Source of the DNA: Thalassobius vesicularis
GTDB taxonomy: Bacteria; Pseudomonadota; Alphaproteobacteria; Rhodobacterales; Rhodobacteraceae
Direction: 5' to 3'
DNA: 64,000 nt
NCBI RefSeq assembly: GCF_004799325.1
Contig: NZ_SSMD01000002.1
Coordinates: 186,001-250,000 of the forward strand
Every line of letters begins with the position of its first letter. Position 1 is the first letter of the stretch. The notes beneath the pieces are model-generated. The model did not search any database. It saw only the letters and a list, made by a program, of their open reading frames with translations, and was not told the origin of the DNA. Shown in pieces: positions 25,932 through 38,401 of the stretch. Made by a program: the position numbers and the translations under genes.

Positions 25932-25935
<4 letters not shown>
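25672..25935 (-). CDS. sdhE: Succinate dehydrogenase assembly factor SdhE
   Basis: The 87-residue helical protein contains the RG-x-x-E motif (Arg20, Gly21, Glu24 in RRGIKEMDIIL) that promotes covalent flavinylation of SdhA. It ends with the family DQDLYQWVSG segment. It overlaps the upstream helix-turn-helix gene by 4 bases (ATGA), so the two are co-translated. Confidence 0.9.
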
Positions 25936-28033
<2,098 letters not shown>

Positions 28034-28047
28034 CCTCGGACCGGGGG

Positions 28048-28092
28048 CAAAATTCTTTCAAAGAATTTTGTCCGGAATTTTCAAAAATTCCG
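28048..28092. repeat. Double-hairpin repeat, copy B
   Basis: The first stem CAAAATTCTT / AAGAATTTTG (loop TCA) is perfect, and the second is CGGAATTTT / AAAATTCCG. The copy sits between convergent genes and matches copy D almost base for base. Confidence 0.85.
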
Positions 28093-28114
28093 ACCCCCAC
28101 CCCCGAACGCGCGC

Positions 28115-29476
28115 TTAGCCCTGCGGCACCTTGCGGACCGAGTGCAACCAGAACCGGCCCATCAGGAACGACCCGGCCAGGAACAGGCCGACGGTCAAGC
28201 CGATCCAGACCCCCGGCCCCTGCCAGTCCAGCCCGAAGCCCAGCCCATAGCTGACCGGCACCCCGATCACCCAATAGCTGATCGCCGCGATCACCATCGG
28301 CACGCGGGTATCCTGCACCCCTCGCAACAGCCCCAGCGCCATCACCTGGCTGGCATCGGCCAGTTGGAACACCGCCGCCGCTGCCAACAGCGGCACTCCC
28401 AGCGCGATAACCGCATCCCGCTGCGGCTCGTCCGGCGACAGGAACAGGCCCATCAACAGCTCGGGGACGGACAGAAAGGTCACAACCGTCAGCAGCGCCA
28501 TCCCCAACGACAGCGCCAGCACGACCTGCGCGCCCCGCACCAATTCAGCCCGGTTGACACGGCCCAGCGCACGCCCGGCGCGGATCGTGGCAGCATTGGA
28601 CAGGCCCAGATGCACCATGAAGGTCAAGGAGGCGATTTGCAGCGCGATCCCATGCGCTGCCAGCGGGATCGTCCCCAGCCAGCCCATCATGGTCGAGGCC
28701 GCCGCGAACAATCCGACCTCGGCCAGGTTGGTGATGCCGATCGGCCAGCCCAGGCGGAACACCTTGCCGAACGCCTCCCAATCCGGGCGCCAGAACCGCA
28801 CGAACAGTTCATGCTCGGCCGTCGCCACGGCCGCATACAACGCCATCAGCACGCCCGAAACCACCTGCACCGCGACCGAGGCCACGGCCGCGCCGACGAT
28901 CCCCATTTCAGGCGCGCCCCAATGGCCGAAAATCAGCACGTAATTGACCAGCGCGTTGACGGCGACCGCACTCAGCGTCACCCACAAAACGACGCGTGTC
29001 CGCTCCAACGCCGCCAGATAGGATTTGAGCACCATCACCAGCAGCGCCGGAAAGATCCCCCAACCTGCGACGCGCAGGTAATCGGCCCCCAGCGCCACCA
29101 CCTCGGGAGACTGGCCCAGGGCGTACAGGACCGCCTCGGCCCAGATCATCACGGGCAGAACCAGCAAGCCAAACAGCATCGAAATCCACATCGCCATGCG
29201 CGTGTAGCGGCGCACCTGCGTGGTATCACCCGCCGCCTCGGCCTCGGCCACCATCGGCATCACCGCCCAGGCAAAGCCCGACCCCATAATGAACAGCACG
29301 AAAAACACCATGCCCGCGATCACTTGTGCAGCCAGCGCCTGCACGTCGTACCAGCCCAGCATGACCGCATCGATCAGCCAGATGGCAAACTGGGCGACAT
29401 GGCTGCCGATCAACGGCAGGCCAAGCACCAGAATGGCGCGCAAATGCTGCGTATGGGTCATCTGAGGGGTCATCAT
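28115..29476 (-). CDS. MATE-family multidrug efflux transporter
   Basis: The 453-residue protein has twelve hydrophobic helices in two similar halves and typical MATE segments: an opening LRAILVLGLPLIGSHVAQFAIWLIDAVMLGWY and a mid-protein GWPIGITNLAEVGLFAAASTMMGWLG. MATE pumps export cationic drugs or metabolites with sodium or proton exchange. Two adjacent ATG codons lie at the start; the second (29473) gives better spacing from GGCAGG. It is monocistronic, flanked by two copies of the double-hairpin repeat. Confidence 0.92.
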   Translation of the reverse strand: MMTPQMTHTQHLRAILVLGLPLIGSHVAQFAIWLIDAVMLGWYDVQALAAQVIAGMVFFVLFIMGSGFAWAVMPMVAEAEAAGDTTQVRRYTRMAMWISMLFGLLVLPVMIWAEAVLYALGQSPEVVALGADYLRVAGWGIFPALLVMVLKSYLAALERTRVVLWVTLSAVAVNALVNYVLIFGHWGAPEMGIVGAAVASVAVQVVSGVLMALYAAVATAEHELFVRFWRPDWEAFGKVFRLGWPIGITNLAEVGLFAAASTMMGWLGTIPLAAHGIALQIASLTFMVHLGLSNAATIRAGRALGRVNRAELVRGAQVVLALSLGMALLTVVTFLSVPELLMGLFLSPDEPQRDAVIALGVPLLAAAAVFQLADASQVMALGLLRGVQDTRVPMVIAAISYWVIGVPVSYGLGFGLDWQGPGVWIGLTVGLFLAGSFLMGRFWLHSVRKVPQG

Positions 29477-29554
29477 CCTGCCCTATCGCTGGACCGTGAG
29501 ACAGACAAGCCTCTGCCCGCTGGGCACCGGATTACTACGGTGCCACCGGCGCTG

Positions 29555-29600
29555 CGGAATTTTTGAAAAATTCCGGACAAATTTCTTTGAAAGAAATTTG
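29555..29600. repeat. Double-hairpin repeat, copy C (inverted orientation)
   Basis: Read on the minus strand it has CAAATTTCTT / AAGAAATTTG, then CGGAATTTTT / AAAAATTCCG, the same order as copies B and D. It lies between two minus-strand genes, just after the nitronate monooxygenase stop, where it can serve as a terminator. Confidence 0.85.
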
Positions 29601-29611
29601 CGCGCCCTGGT

Positions 29612-30667
29612 TCAGGCGTTGCGCAACTCGTCCTGCAGCAGCGACAGCAGCCGTCCCGCCGCCATCGGGCGGGCCATCGGTGCGCCCTGTCCGGCCCATT
29701 GCGCGCCCCAGCCCGGCGTGCCTGCCGCGCGGGCGGCACTGGCCAGCGCTTTGGCGGCGTCATAGGCGATGGGGTAGTCGGGCAGCTGGTCGCGCGGCGC
29801 GTCTTCGGACCACGCGATATAGGCGTTGCGCAGGCAGCGCGCCGGCCGGCCCGAGACCGCCGGGGTCAGCTGCGTTGCCCAGCCGCCGGGCCCGGTCAGC
29901 GCCTGGCGATAGTCGGCATCCGCAGCACTTTCATCGCAGCCGACAAAGGCCGTGCCCAGTTGCGCTGCGGCCGCCCCCAGCGATAGCGCCGCCTTGATCC
30001 CTGCCCCGTCCATGATGCCGCCCGCCGCGATCACCGGCAGATCGACGTGGCGCGTCAGCAGCCGCACCAGCGCCAGGGTGCCCAGCCGCGCATCCGGCGC
30101 CTCGGGGTCGAACATGCCGCGATGACCGCCCGCCTCGATCCCCTGCGCGACGATCCCGTCCAGACCCGCCGCCTGGATCGCTTGCGCCTCCTCCAGACTG
30201 GTGGCCGTGGCCAGCAGCACCGCGCCCGTCGCCTTCAGCGCGGCCAGACGCTCGGCATCGGGCAGGCCGAAATGCAGGCTGATGACGGCGGGGCGTTCCT
30301 GCACCAGCACTTGCAGCATCGCGTCATCGGTCAGGAACGACTGGTAAATCTCGGACAAAGCAGAAGGAGGCACCGCCCCGAACAATGCGAACTGGGGGGC
30401 CATATGCGCCAGCCAGGCGGCCTCTTTCGCCGCATCCGCCACGGCCGGGCGGTGGCAGAACAGGTTGACGTTGAAGGGCCGCACAGTCAGCGCCTTCGTC
30501 TCTTGGATCATCCGCTGCGCCGTTGCCGCATCCGAGGCCCCCAGCCCCAGCGCGCCCAGCGCCCCGCCATTGCTGACCGCCGCCGCCAGAGCAGGCGTCG
30601 CCACGCCCGCCATCGGGGCCTGAAAGATCGGGCAATCCAGCCCCAGTCGCTGCAGCAGATCGGTCAT
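29612..30667 (-). CDS. Nitronate monooxygenase family FMN protein
   Basis: The 351-residue TIM-barrel flavoprotein matches the nitronate monooxygenase/enoyl reductase II family. Marks are CPIFQAPMAGVATPALAAAVSNGGALG at the start, a central AQGIEAGGHRG with the catalytic histidine, and an FMN phosphate-binding PVIAAGGIMDG plus AAQLGTAFVGC. Such enzymes oxidise toxic nitronates such as propionate-3-nitronate with O2. ATG 30667 lies 8 bases after AGGAGG; a GTG directly before it is in frame but closer. The gene is flanked by a repeat downstream and the ppk2 terminator upstream, so it is probably monocistronic. Confidence 0.87.
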   Translation of the reverse strand: MTDLLQRLGLDCPIFQAPMAGVATPALAAAVSNGGALGALGLGASDAATAQRMIQETKALTVRPFNVNLFCHRPAVADAAKEAAWLAHMAPQFALFGAVPPSALSEIYQSFLTDDAMLQVLVQERPAVISLHFGLPDAERLAALKATGAVLLATATSLEEAQAIQAAGLDGIVAQGIEAGGHRGMFDPEAPDARLGTLALVRLLTRHVDLPVIAAGGIMDGAGIKAALSLGAAAAQLGTAFVGCDESAADADYRQALTGPGGWATQLTPAVSGRPARCLRNAYIAWSEDAPRDQLPDYPIAYDAAKALASAARAAGTPGWGAQWAGQGAPMARPMAAGRLLSLLQDELRNA

Positions 30668-30725
30668 CACGGGGTCCTCCTGACGCGCAACCTAGCCGCG
30701 CGCCCATCCCCCGGACAAGACGAAA

Positions 30726-30749
30726 CCGCCGACCCTTTCGGATCGGCGG
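30726..30749 (-). terminator. Terminator after ppk2
   Basis: On the minus strand CCGCCGATCC / GGGTCGGCGG with a GAAA tetraloop forms a 10-bp stem, followed by TTTCGTCTT. Confidence 0.65.
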
Positions 30750-30771
30750 CCTTGGCAATCGTCGGGTCAGA

Positions 30772-31791
30772 TCACGCCTGAGGCTCGCGCGCCTTGCGCA
30801 TGTCCGGGTGCAGCGCGCTGCCCAGGATGTGGTCCGAGCGGTGGATCACGTGGTTCGCCCCGCCCACGATCAGCGGATCGGGCGCATGGGCGATGTGCAG
30901 ATCCTTGCCCGGGTAATCCAGCGAGTTCAGGAAATGCAGCATGCAGTTCAGGCGCGCGCGTTTCTTGTCGTTGGATTTGACCACGATCCACGGCGCATCG
31001 GCGGTGTCGGTGTAAAAGAACATCGCCTCTTTCGCCTCGGTGTAGTCTTCCCACTTGTCCAGGCTGGCCTTGTCGATCGGAGACAGCTTCCACTGCTTCA
31101 GCGGGTCGGTCTCGCGCGATTTGAAACGCGCCTGCTGTTCCGCCTGCGTGACCGAGAACCAGTACTTGTACAAACGGATCCCCGAGCGCACCAGCATCCG
31201 CTCCAGCTCGGGCGTCTGGCGCATGAATTCCAGGTATTCGTTCGGCTCGCAGAAACCCATCACCCGTTCCACACCCGCGCGGTTGTACCAGCTGCGGTCA
31301 TACAGCACGATTTCGCCCGCGGTCGGCAGGTGGTTGATGTAGCGTTGGAAATACCACTGGCCGCGCTCTTCGTCGGTGGGCTTGTTCAGCGCCACGACAC
31401 GGGCCGAGCGCGGGTTCAGGTGTTCGGTGAACCGCTTGATGGTGCCGCCCTTGCCGGCGGCGTCGCGGCCTTCGAACAGCAGCACGAATTTCTGGCCGGT
31501 TTCCTGCGCCCACAGCTGCACCTTCAGCAGCTCGGCCTGAATCTTGGCCTTCTGCGCCTCATAGGTGCGGCGGGACAGCTTGGTGGTGTAGGGGTATTCG
31601 CCCGACTCGAACGCATGGCGCACCTGATCCGGCGTCGGCTTCACGTGCTTGATGCGGACAGGCTTGGCGGGCTTGGCAGCCTGTGCATTCTCCACTGCCG
31701 AGGCGGCATCCGCACTCACCCCGTTTGCAGCGGTTTCGATGGCTTTCACTTCAACGGTTTCTGCCTTCGCGGCGGGGGGCGTCACGGTCAT
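30772..31791 (-). CDS. ppk2: Polyphosphate kinase 2
   Basis: The 339-residue protein has the PPK2 P-loop kinase core: Walker A FEGRDAAGKGGTIKRF (near residues 107-121), Walker B-lid LYDRSWYNRAGVERVMGF (about 163-180) and a C-terminal DKASLDKWEDYTEAKEAMF lid. A long alanine-rich N-terminal extension of about 60 residues precedes it. PPK2 moves phosphate between polyphosphate and nucleotides, usually making GTP or ATP. A strong AAAGGAGTGATGA precedes the ATG. PPK1 and PPX are also encoded in this window, so the cell has both branches of polyphosphate metabolism. Confidence 0.93.
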   Translation of the reverse strand: MTVTPPAAKAETVEVKAIETAANGVSADAASAVENAQAAKPAKPVRIKHVKPTPDQVRHAFESGEYPYTTKLSRRTYEAQKAKIQAELLKVQLWAQETGQKFVLLFEGRDAAGKGGTIKRFTEHLNPRSARVVALNKPTDEERGQWYFQRYINHLPTAGEIVLYDRSWYNRAGVERVMGFCEPNEYLEFMRQTPELERMLVRSGIRLYKYWFSVTQAEQQARFKSRETDPLKQWKLSPIDKASLDKWEDYTEAKEAMFFYTDTADAPWIVVKSNDKKRARLNCMLHFLNSLDYPGKDLHIAHAPDPLIVGGANHVIHRSDHILGSALHPDMRKAREPQA

Positions 31792-32158
31792 TCATCACTC
31801 CTTTTTGAACATGGCCCGAGTCTACCAGACCCCCGCCCCAAGCGCCTTGATGCGCATCAATAACTTGTTACGGTTTTGTCATTTTCACGCGGAAAACGGC
31901 GCCAGCCAAAAGGCGATTCGAAAATAAATCATTTGCATCTTCAAAAAATTAACCAGTGGGACCATTTTCCACATTCATTAATTAATGGTCCGGCTCATTT
32001 CGCAGTGCGGAATGTGATCAAATTATTCACCCCGATTCTCATCCGAACGGATAGCCCCCCATCCGTCCGAAGCCCCCCGACAGCACGAATGGGATCGTTT
32101 TTTCCGCATGCGTTTTCGGCGACAAGCAAACCAGCAGCAAACAGTCCCGAGCAACATC
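31792..32158. other. 367-base divergent region with an AT-rich core
   Basis: No gene is supported. It separates ppk2 from the pseudo-receiver gene and must hold both promoters. The segment from about 31905 to 32035 is AT-rich (for example TTCAAAAAATTAACC). It includes a perfect inverted repeat, GGACCATT with a 17-base spacer and AATGGTCC, and a CGGAT / ATCCG hairpin further on. These could be operator or terminator structures. Confidence 0.5.
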
Positions 32159-32743
32159 ATGAAACACTCCGGTGCAATTGAAATCTACCGTCTCAGTATC
32201 GCAGACAAGACCAAGGTCGTCGAAGACCCGAAACCCGGCCTGCTAGAGCGCGTGCGCTCTGCCACGGCTGACCTGTCAGAGCGCGTGCTTAGCACCCTGG
32301 TCACCTCCGAAAAGGATGACGAGGTGATCCAGGCCGCATTGGTACATCGCCGTATCATGTACCTCGGGGCCGAAACCCCCGATGTCACCACGACCCGTGG
32401 CTGGCTGAAAACCCAGTTCAGCGTCGACATGATCGACGAAAACAACCCCGACTGCTTTACCGATCTGGTCCGCGACTACGGCGCGCATGTCGATGCGGTG
32501 ATCATCGACCGCGACCAGTTTCCGGGCGACACGCTTGATTTCACCCGCCTTCTGCTGTTGCTGCGCCGGACTGAACCGACGCTGCCCGTCATCGTGCTGG
32601 GCACGTTTGAAACCCAGTCAAGCTGGCCGCTGGAACAGCGCACCATCGGCGACGTGATGCTGCGCCGCCCGATGACCTCGACCGATCTGTGGTTCGGCCT
32701 GCGAGAGGCCTTTCTGCGCGCCAACGCCCGCAGCCAGATCTGA
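32159..32743 (+). CDS. Stand-alone degenerate receiver-like (pseudo-REC) protein
   Basis: The 194-residue protein has a polar N-terminal region (1-62) and then a fold outline like a response-regulator receiver: strands RRIMYLG, VDAVIIDRDQ, PVIVLGT and DVMLRRPM in the expected order. Compared with a true receiver, the acidic pair after strand 1 is missing and the conserved lysine is arginine (VMLRRPM). An aspartate (117 or 119) is kept at the phosphorylation site. No output domain follows. It may be an anti-sigma partner, adaptor or phosphate-independent switch. The fold call is inference. The ribosome-binding site is weak. Confidence 0.6.
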   Translation: MKHSGAIEIYRLSIADKTKVVEDPKPGLLERVRSATADLSERVLSTLVTSEKDDEVIQAALVHRRIMYLGAETPDVTTTRGWLKTQFSVDMIDENNPDCFTDLVRDYGAHVDAVIIDRDQFPGDTLDFTRLLLLLRRTEPTLPVIVLGTFETQSSWPLEQRTIGDVMLRRPMTSTDLWFGLREAFLRANARSQI

Positions 32744-32849
32744 GCGTGTGCGCCACGGGTGACGCAGCGAACCGCTTTGCGTCCCCGCAACCTGTGCTAG
32801 GCTCTTGGTAGGAGGAGGCCAAGGGCCTGGCACAGGGAGAATACCGGCA

Positions 32850-33734
32850 ATGCTCAGCCACCATATCCAGATCGACGGGCACCCATTCCACTATCTGGGC
32901 TGGGGGAAAGCAGGCGCTCCGGTGCTGCTGTTCCTGCACGGCTTTCCCGAATATGCCGGCGCATGGGCCGAACTGGCTGACCGCCTGAGCGACACCTATC
33001 ACTGCATCGCCCCCGACCAGCGCGGCTATGGCCAAAGCTGGGCGCCCGCAGACGTGACCGCCTATCGCACCTCGGATCTGGTGGGGGACATGGCCGCGCT
33101 GATCGCGCATCTGGGGGCCGGTCCAGTGACGGTGATCGGGCATGACTGGGGCTCGGCCGTGGCCTATGGGCTGGCGATGTTCCGGCCCGACCTGGTGGAC
33201 CGGCTGATCGTGATGAACGGCGTCCACCCCGGCCCGTTCCAGCGCGCGATGGCGGCGGGCGGCGGGCAGACGCTGGCCTCGCAATACATCCATACGCTGA
33301 AACGTGACGGCGCCGAGGATTGGCTGTCAGCCGACAACTACGCCAACCTGACCCGCGCCTTTTCGGCAAAGATGGACATGAGCTGGCTGACCCCCGAAAA
33401 ACGCACCACCTATGCCGCCGAATGGGCGCGGCCGGGGCGGCTGACCGGGATGCTGAACTGGTACCGCGCCTCTCCGCTGAAACTCGGCGGCCCCGGCGAG
33501 GCAGTCGAGGCCCCCGACTTCCCCGTCGCGAAGTTCCGCGTGCCGATGCCCCACCTGCTGATCTGGGGCCTGGACGACACCGCACTGCTGCCCGAAGCCA
33601 CCGAAGGGCTGGAGGCCTATTGCGACGCCCTGACCCGGGTCGAGATCCCCGGCGCCGACCATTGGCTGGCCCACCAGAAACCCGACGAGGTGGCACGGAT
33701 CATCCGCGACTGGCTGGCGCAGCAAACGGCCTGA
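32850..33734 (+). CDS. Alpha/beta hydrolase, epoxide hydrolase/haloalkane dehalogenase group
   Basis: The 294-residue protein has the HGFP oxyanion motif (residues 30-33), a DQRGYGQS block and an aspartate nucleophile at Asp99 in VIGHDWGSAVAYG. Aspartate rather than serine there is the mark of epoxide hydrolases and haloacid/haloalkane dehalogenases. The catalytic histidine is in the late IPGADHWLAHQKP loop. The cap region holds tyrosines suited to epoxide activation, so an epoxide hydrolase is the more likely reading. ATG 32850 was chosen from the conserved start MLSHHIQIDG. It stands alone between the pseudo-receiver gene and a repeat. Confidence 0.82.
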   Translation: MLSHHIQIDGHPFHYLGWGKAGAPVLLFLHGFPEYAGAWAELADRLSDTYHCIAPDQRGYGQSWAPADVTAYRTSDLVGDMAALIAHLGAGPVTVIGHDWGSAVAYGLAMFRPDLVDRLIVMNGVHPGPFQRAMAAGGGQTLASQYIHTLKRDGAEDWLSADNYANLTRAFSAKMDMSWLTPEKRTTYAAEWARPGRLTGMLNWYRASPLKLGGPGEAVEAPDFPVAKFRVPMPHLLIWGLDDTALLPEATEGLEAYCDALTRVEIPGADHWLAHQKPDEVARIIRDWLAQQTA

Positions 33735-33757
33735 CGTGATCCCCCAGCCCAAGGGCG

Positions 33758-33804
33758 CAAAATTCTTTCAAAGAATTTTGTCCGGAATTTTTCAAAAATT
33801 CCGG
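33758..33804. repeat. Double-hairpin repeat, copy D
   Basis: The stems CAAAATTCTT / AAGAATTTTG and CCGGAATTTT / AAAATTCCGG are both perfect. The copy sits between the convergent hydrolase and dddL genes, as expected of a two-way terminator. Confidence 0.85.
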
Positions 33805-33826
33805 CCCCCAGCCCCGATCGCCTCGC

Positions 33827-34498
33827 CTATTTCGGGCGCGGCACGCCCAGCACCATCTTGTTGCCAGCCAACACTTCGGGTTCGGCGATCCAGGCATAGG
33901 CCAGCAGCGCCGGCTCCAGGTCTGACACGGTGATCCGGTGCGTGTGTCCCGGCGGGTTGTAGATCGACGATCCGGGCGCATAGACGCCATAGTCATTCTC
34001 GGACACCGACCCCGACAGGCAGATATAGCTTTCGTGGATGCCCTGATGCGCGTGGGCCGGATAGGTGCAGCCCGGCGCGAACAGAACCAGGCCCAGGATC
34101 ACCTCGGTGCTGGGGATCGGCCCGTTCGGCCCGGCGATCTCGGCATAGCCATAGGCCCGCGCCAGCCCCTTGGGCACCTTGTCATAGCCGTATTCCCAGT
34201 GCAGCGCGTGGTCCACCGCGTCCAGCGTCCGCGCCACCGGCGCCAGCACGCCCGAGCGCCCCTCGTCCAGCGCGCGCCGCAGATGCGCCGTCACCGGCAG
34301 TTGCGCGGGCGGGACCGAGCGCATCACCGGGTCGGTCCGCATCAGCCGCGCGATCGCTTCGCGCACCACCCGCTGGTGGGCGCGGATCGTCTTGCTGCCA
34401 CCTGCGGGCAGAAACCGGTACATTTCGTAGAATTCACGCAGCAGATACAGCCAGTCCGGCCGGTCGCTGACCCGCGGTTGCGGGGCCTGGTCCTCCAT
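33827..34498 (-). CDS. dddL: DMSP lyase, DddL-type cupin
   Basis: The 223-residue protein matches DddL, which cleaves dimethylsulfoniopropionate to acrylate and dimethyl sulfide. It has the N-terminal PDWLYLLREFYEMYRFL and GGSKTIRAHQ blocks, a WEYGYDKVPKGLARAYGYAE linker, and the C-terminal cupin LGLVLFAPGCTYPAHAHQGIHESYI. The metal ligands are predicted as His149, His151, Glu156 and His187 (GHTHRITV), with Tyr158 near the site. AGGAGG lies 7 bases ahead of the ATG. It follows the peroxiredoxin gene by 67 bases on the same strand and may be co-transcribed with it. No dmdA or acrylate genes are in the window. Confidence 0.85.
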   Translation of the reverse strand: MEDQAPQPRVSDRPDWLYLLREFYEMYRFLPAGGSKTIRAHQRVVREAIARLMRTDPVMRSVPPAQLPVTAHLRRALDEGRSGVLAPVARTLDAVDHALHWEYGYDKVPKGLARAYGYAEIAGPNGPIPSTEVILGLVLFAPGCTYPAHAHQGIHESYICLSGSVSENDYGVYAPGSSIYNPPGHTHRITVSDLEPALLAYAWIAEPEVLAGNKMVLGVPRPK

Positions 34499-34565
34499 CG
34501 GCGCCTCCTCTTTCCCGAGGCAGCTTGCGAGGACGAAACCGCCCTGTCCCGCCCAAAAGCGACAT

Positions 34566-35252
34566 CTAACCCTTTACATGAGCCACCATCAGGTAATCGC
34601 TGACCTTGCTCCAGTCGTCTCCGAACACGCTTTGCATCTGCTCGGCATCCACGCCCTTGGGGGCGACCAGATCATCGCCCGGCATCCAGTCGGCCGGGGT
34701 CGCCAGCCCGGAATAATCCACGTCCTTCATCGCCTCGAAACAACGCAGCACCTCGGGGACGGATCGCCCCATTCGCGCCGGATAGGTCGCATGCATCCGC
34801 AGCTTGCCCGCCGGGTCTAGGAACAGGCTGGGGCGGCTGGCCAGCCCGCCCTCGGCCGGCATCAGGCCCAGCTGGCGCAGGGTCGCGCCGCCCTCGTCCG
34901 CGACGATGGGGAAATGGATGTCCAGCCCGAACAGCTTTTCCAGGTCCAGCACCCAGTCCAGCGTGGGTTTCATGGCCGCCGGGGTGATCCCCATCAGCCG
35001 CACGCCCAGCGCCTCGAACGCCTGACGCCGTGCCGCCAGCGCCACCAGTTCCGTCGTGCAGACCGAGGAAAACGTTGACGGAAAAGCGAACAGATACAGC
35101 CAGTTGCCCGCGCCCCACTTGCGCAGTTCCAGCCGCCCGCGCGTGGTTTCGGCTGCAAAATCGGGCACCTCGGTCCCCACTGTCGGCGTCCAGCGCGCGC
35201 GTCTGCGCCGGGGTGTCACCGGCTTGGGCGGATCGTTCTGCAAATCGGTCAT
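34566..35252 (-). CDS. 1-Cys peroxiredoxin (AhpC/TSA, Prx6-like)
   Basis: The 228-residue protein has the peroxidatic cysteine at Cys65 in FPSTFSSVCTTEL, the P-x-x-x-S/T-x-x-C motif with serine in place of the usual threonine. The spacing and the C-terminal extension (WMPGDDLVAPKG) fit the Prx6 subgroup, which reduces H2O2 and lipid peroxides. An arginine/lysine-rich N-terminus of about 25 residues is not typical and may be a flexible tail. It lies directly upstream of dddL. Confidence 0.85.
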   Translation of the reverse strand: MTDLQNDPPKPVTPRRRRARWTPTVGTEVPDFAAETTRGRLELRKWGAGNWLYLFAFPSTFSSVCTTELVALAARRQAFEALGVRLMGITPAAMKPTLDWVLDLEKLFGLDIHFPIVADEGGATLRQLGLMPAEGGLASRPSLFLDPAGKLRMHATYPARMGRSVPEVLRCFEAMKDVDYSGLATPADWMPGDDLVAPKGVDAEQMQSVFGDDWSKVSDYLMVAHVKG

Positions 35253-35478
35253 CGCGAAACCCTTCTGGGCGAGTAGTTAAAGTCATGCTCCCCAATAACG
35301 TGCATCATGCCTGAAAGTTCCGACGAAATTGAGGCATTCCTCACCTTACGCGCGAATCCGGCGGGGCCTTGCCGATGGGGGCCGTTCCCCGGACATCCGC
35401 GACAGGCAGGAATTGGCTTTCCCAGCCCCGCCCGCTTGACTATGATCCAAGACCAACAAACACGAAGTCGAGCAGCCG

Positions 35479-37434
<1,956 letters not shown>

Positions 37435-37465
37435 GTGATTAGTCTATAAAGGACAATTCAATAGT

Positions 37466-38401
37466 ATGAAAAATGAATTTTACATCGGAAACACAGACCA
37501 CGACTGGTTCAATTTCTGCCGCAACCACATGCCGCGAAGTGAGATAAATTTTTGGCAACCTTCAAAGCAACATTTCCGAGTGTTAGATGAAGGTGGAGTT
37601 TTCTTTTTTCGCCGAAAATCACCTATTAACCTCATCGGAGGGTTTGGTGTTTTTGTGTCCGCCGGTACGGTCACCATCGGAACGGCATGGCGAGATTTGG
37701 GAATATCGAATGGGGTCGAGAGCCTCGAAAGTTTCATTGAAATTGTTAGAAAATACAAAAGAACAGAATTTGTAGATCAGAATACTCTAATTGGCTTTAA
37801 ATTGCTAACCGAGCCAGTTTTCTTGAACGAAAACGACTATTTTGAACTGCCTTTAGACTGGTCCCCCAACATTGTGTCTGGCAAAGGATATTCAAGCGTT
37901 AGTGATGCAGGAAGAATTCTGCACACCAAGTATTTAGCACTCAGAGAGAAGTATAATATAAGCGTCAAGGCAGTTACGCCTACCGGTTTGTCGGAACCGC
38001 CTTCGTCAGGCTATACATACTCCGAGCAAAAAGTAAGAATTGGTCAAAGTGCTTTCAGGCTTGCGATCCTTGGTGCTTATGAAGGTCGCTGCGCAGTGAC
38101 TGGCACTGCAGTTGAAAATACATTGGAAGCTGCTCATCTTTTAGACTACGCCAAGTTTCCCGATCACTCTATTGAAAACGGGATTTTGCTGAGAAAGGAT
38201 ATACATTCTTTATTCGACGCCGGTTTCCTTCTAATAGACCAAAACTACCGGATTAGGTTTTCAAATCAATTTAAAGATTCTCACTCAGAAGCTACTGAAT
38301 ATTTGGCACTAGAAGGTAAGAAAATCTCCCTCCCTCGAAACTCAAAAAATTGGCCGAGCATTAACAAACTCTTCATTTCAGGACATTTATTTCAAATTTA
38401 A
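37466..38401 (+). CDS. HNH endonuclease, predicted modification-dependent restriction enzyme (COG3440-like)
   Basis: The 311-residue protein joins two parts. The N-terminal region (1-145: DHDWFNFCRNHMPRSEINFWQPS, then FFFRRKSPINLIGGFGVF and LDWSPNIVSGKGY) looks like the PUA/EVE-like reader domain of COG3440-type predicted restriction enzymes. The C-terminal HNH domain (about 195-260) has Cys209, His224, Asn238 and His247 in CAVTGTAVENTLEAAHL, ENGILL and DIHSLFDAG. The gene is clearly AT-rich (25% GC in one line, 53% in another), unlike the chromosome. AAAGGA precedes the ATG. It stands alone directly behind parE. A role in cutting modified foreign DNA is inferred. Confidence 0.8.
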   Translation: MKNEFYIGNTDHDWFNFCRNHMPRSEINFWQPSKQHFRVLDEGGVFFFRRKSPINLIGGFGVFVSAGTVTIGTAWRDLGISNGVESLESFIEIVRKYKRTEFVDQNTLIGFKLLTEPVFLNENDYFELPLDWSPNIVSGKGYSSVSDAGRILHTKYLALREKYNISVKAVTPTGLSEPPSSGYTYSEQKVRIGQSAFRLAILGAYEGRCAVTGTAVENTLEAAHLLDYAKFPDHSIENGILLRKDIHSLFDAGFLLIDQNYRIRFSNQFKDSHSEATEYLALEGKKISLPRNSKNWPSINKLFISGHLFQI

